A DNA stretch of 38,323 nucleotides from an uncultured Clostridia bacterium. GTDB lineage: Bacteria > Bacillota > Clostridia > Peptostreptococcales > Anaerovoracaceae. Position 1 is the first letter of the stretch, and each line of letters begins with the position of its first letter. This document shows, one piece after another, positions 38,233-38,323 of the stretch. Below the pieces are notes generated by a model. That model saw only the letters and a program-made list of their open reading frames with translations. It made no database searches and was not told the origin of the DNA. The stretch lies in NCBI GenBank assembly GCA_934256595.1, contig CAKQOW010000018.1, positions 1 to 38,323 on the forward strand. Direction: 5' to 3'. Both the position numbers and the translations under genes were made by a program.

Positions 38233-38323
38233 TTACTTACTCCAGATCCTCAGACCATATTTACACTGCTTTAATTCTGTCTGCCCTACCGGCTTACCCT
38301 CTGTATCATATATCTGAAGCTTT
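38233..38323 (-). CDS. C-terminal end of an unrecognised protein (cut by window edge)
   Basis: A minus-strand frame is open from the edge to TAA at 38233-38235, encoding 29 residues with protein-like composition (LQIYDTEGKPVGQTELKQ, then CKYGLRIWSK). A small inverted repeat (ACCTGA/TCAGGT, 38199-38229) follows the stop. Too little is visible for a function. Confidence 0.5.
   Translation of the reverse strand, partial: KLQIYDTEGKPVGQTELKQCKYGLRIWSK

Overview
The window reads as chromosomal DNA of a low-to-mid GC Gram-positive anaerobe of the class Clostridia. The grounds are strong AGGAGG-type ribosome binding sites, TTGACA/TATAAT promoters, MurT/GatD, LysM and NlpC/P60 wall proteins, a Bce-like peptide-resistance module, an Mrp protein fused to a NifX/NifB-like domain, and an eight-iron ferredoxin tail on a DUF362 protein. 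I cannot name the genus from sequence alone. Coding density is high and almost everything is on the minus strand.

Region 1 (1-9989). An IS3-type orfA is cut by the left edge. Next to it is a tightly packed minus-strand catabolic operon of eleven genes. In transcription order it encodes a D-threonine aldolase/D-serine dehydratase-like PLP enzyme, RidA, M20 hydrolase, SDR dehydrogenase, SMP-30 lactonase, HpaI-type aldolase, a second RidA, a DMT permease, an AraC regulator, a CBM9-like protein and a Glu/Leu/Phe/Val-type dehydrogenase. The set suggests degradation of an acylated, hydroxylated or lactonised amino acid or amino-sugar acid, substrate unknown.

Region 2 (9990-14345). A non-coding stretch is followed by six tRNA genes (transcribed Met-Val-Asp-His-Gln-Cys) behind one good promoter, a LysM/G5/NlpC-P60 wall hydrolase, ThpR, and an Mrp-NifX fusion with a Gly/Cys tail.

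Region 3 (14346-17300). The plus-strand murT-gatD pair, which amidates lipid II, appears to have an almost leaderless mRNA. It is followed by the most striking part of the window: two tandem modules, each with a 31-32 residue membrane peptide gene on the minus strand and a convergent small RNA on the plus strand. Each pair shares a bidirectional terminator. Each small RNA carries a copy of the complement of its own peptide gene's start region, and these copies differ between modules. This is the architecture of Fst/par-type type I toxin-antitoxin systems.

Region 4 (17300-22300). A MATE exporter lies behind an operator-containing promoter and a terminator-like attenuator. metY (O-acetylhomoserine sulfhydrylase) lies behind a roughly 300-nt leader that encodes a seven-cysteine leader peptide and can fold a tight three-way junction overlapping a terminator. 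An arylamine N-acetyltransferase and a second DMT permease follow.

Region 5 (22300-25560, plus strand). A DUF362-ferredoxin protein, then an RloA/RloB (AbiL-like) two-gene defence candidate in which rloB is broken, or switchable, at an A7 tract.

Region 6 (25750-35840, minus strand). A peptide-resistance or envelope-stress block: Bce-like ABC ATPase and FtsX-type permease, stand-alone GT51 glycosyltransferase, OmpR/HK two-component system, and a second ABC exporter. Upstream are a DUF1648 protein, two unrecognised proteins and an M50 protease.

Region 7 (35900-38323). A two-LysM protein, cardiolipin synthase, a GIY-YIG nuclease, and the C-terminal end of a gene cut by the right edge.
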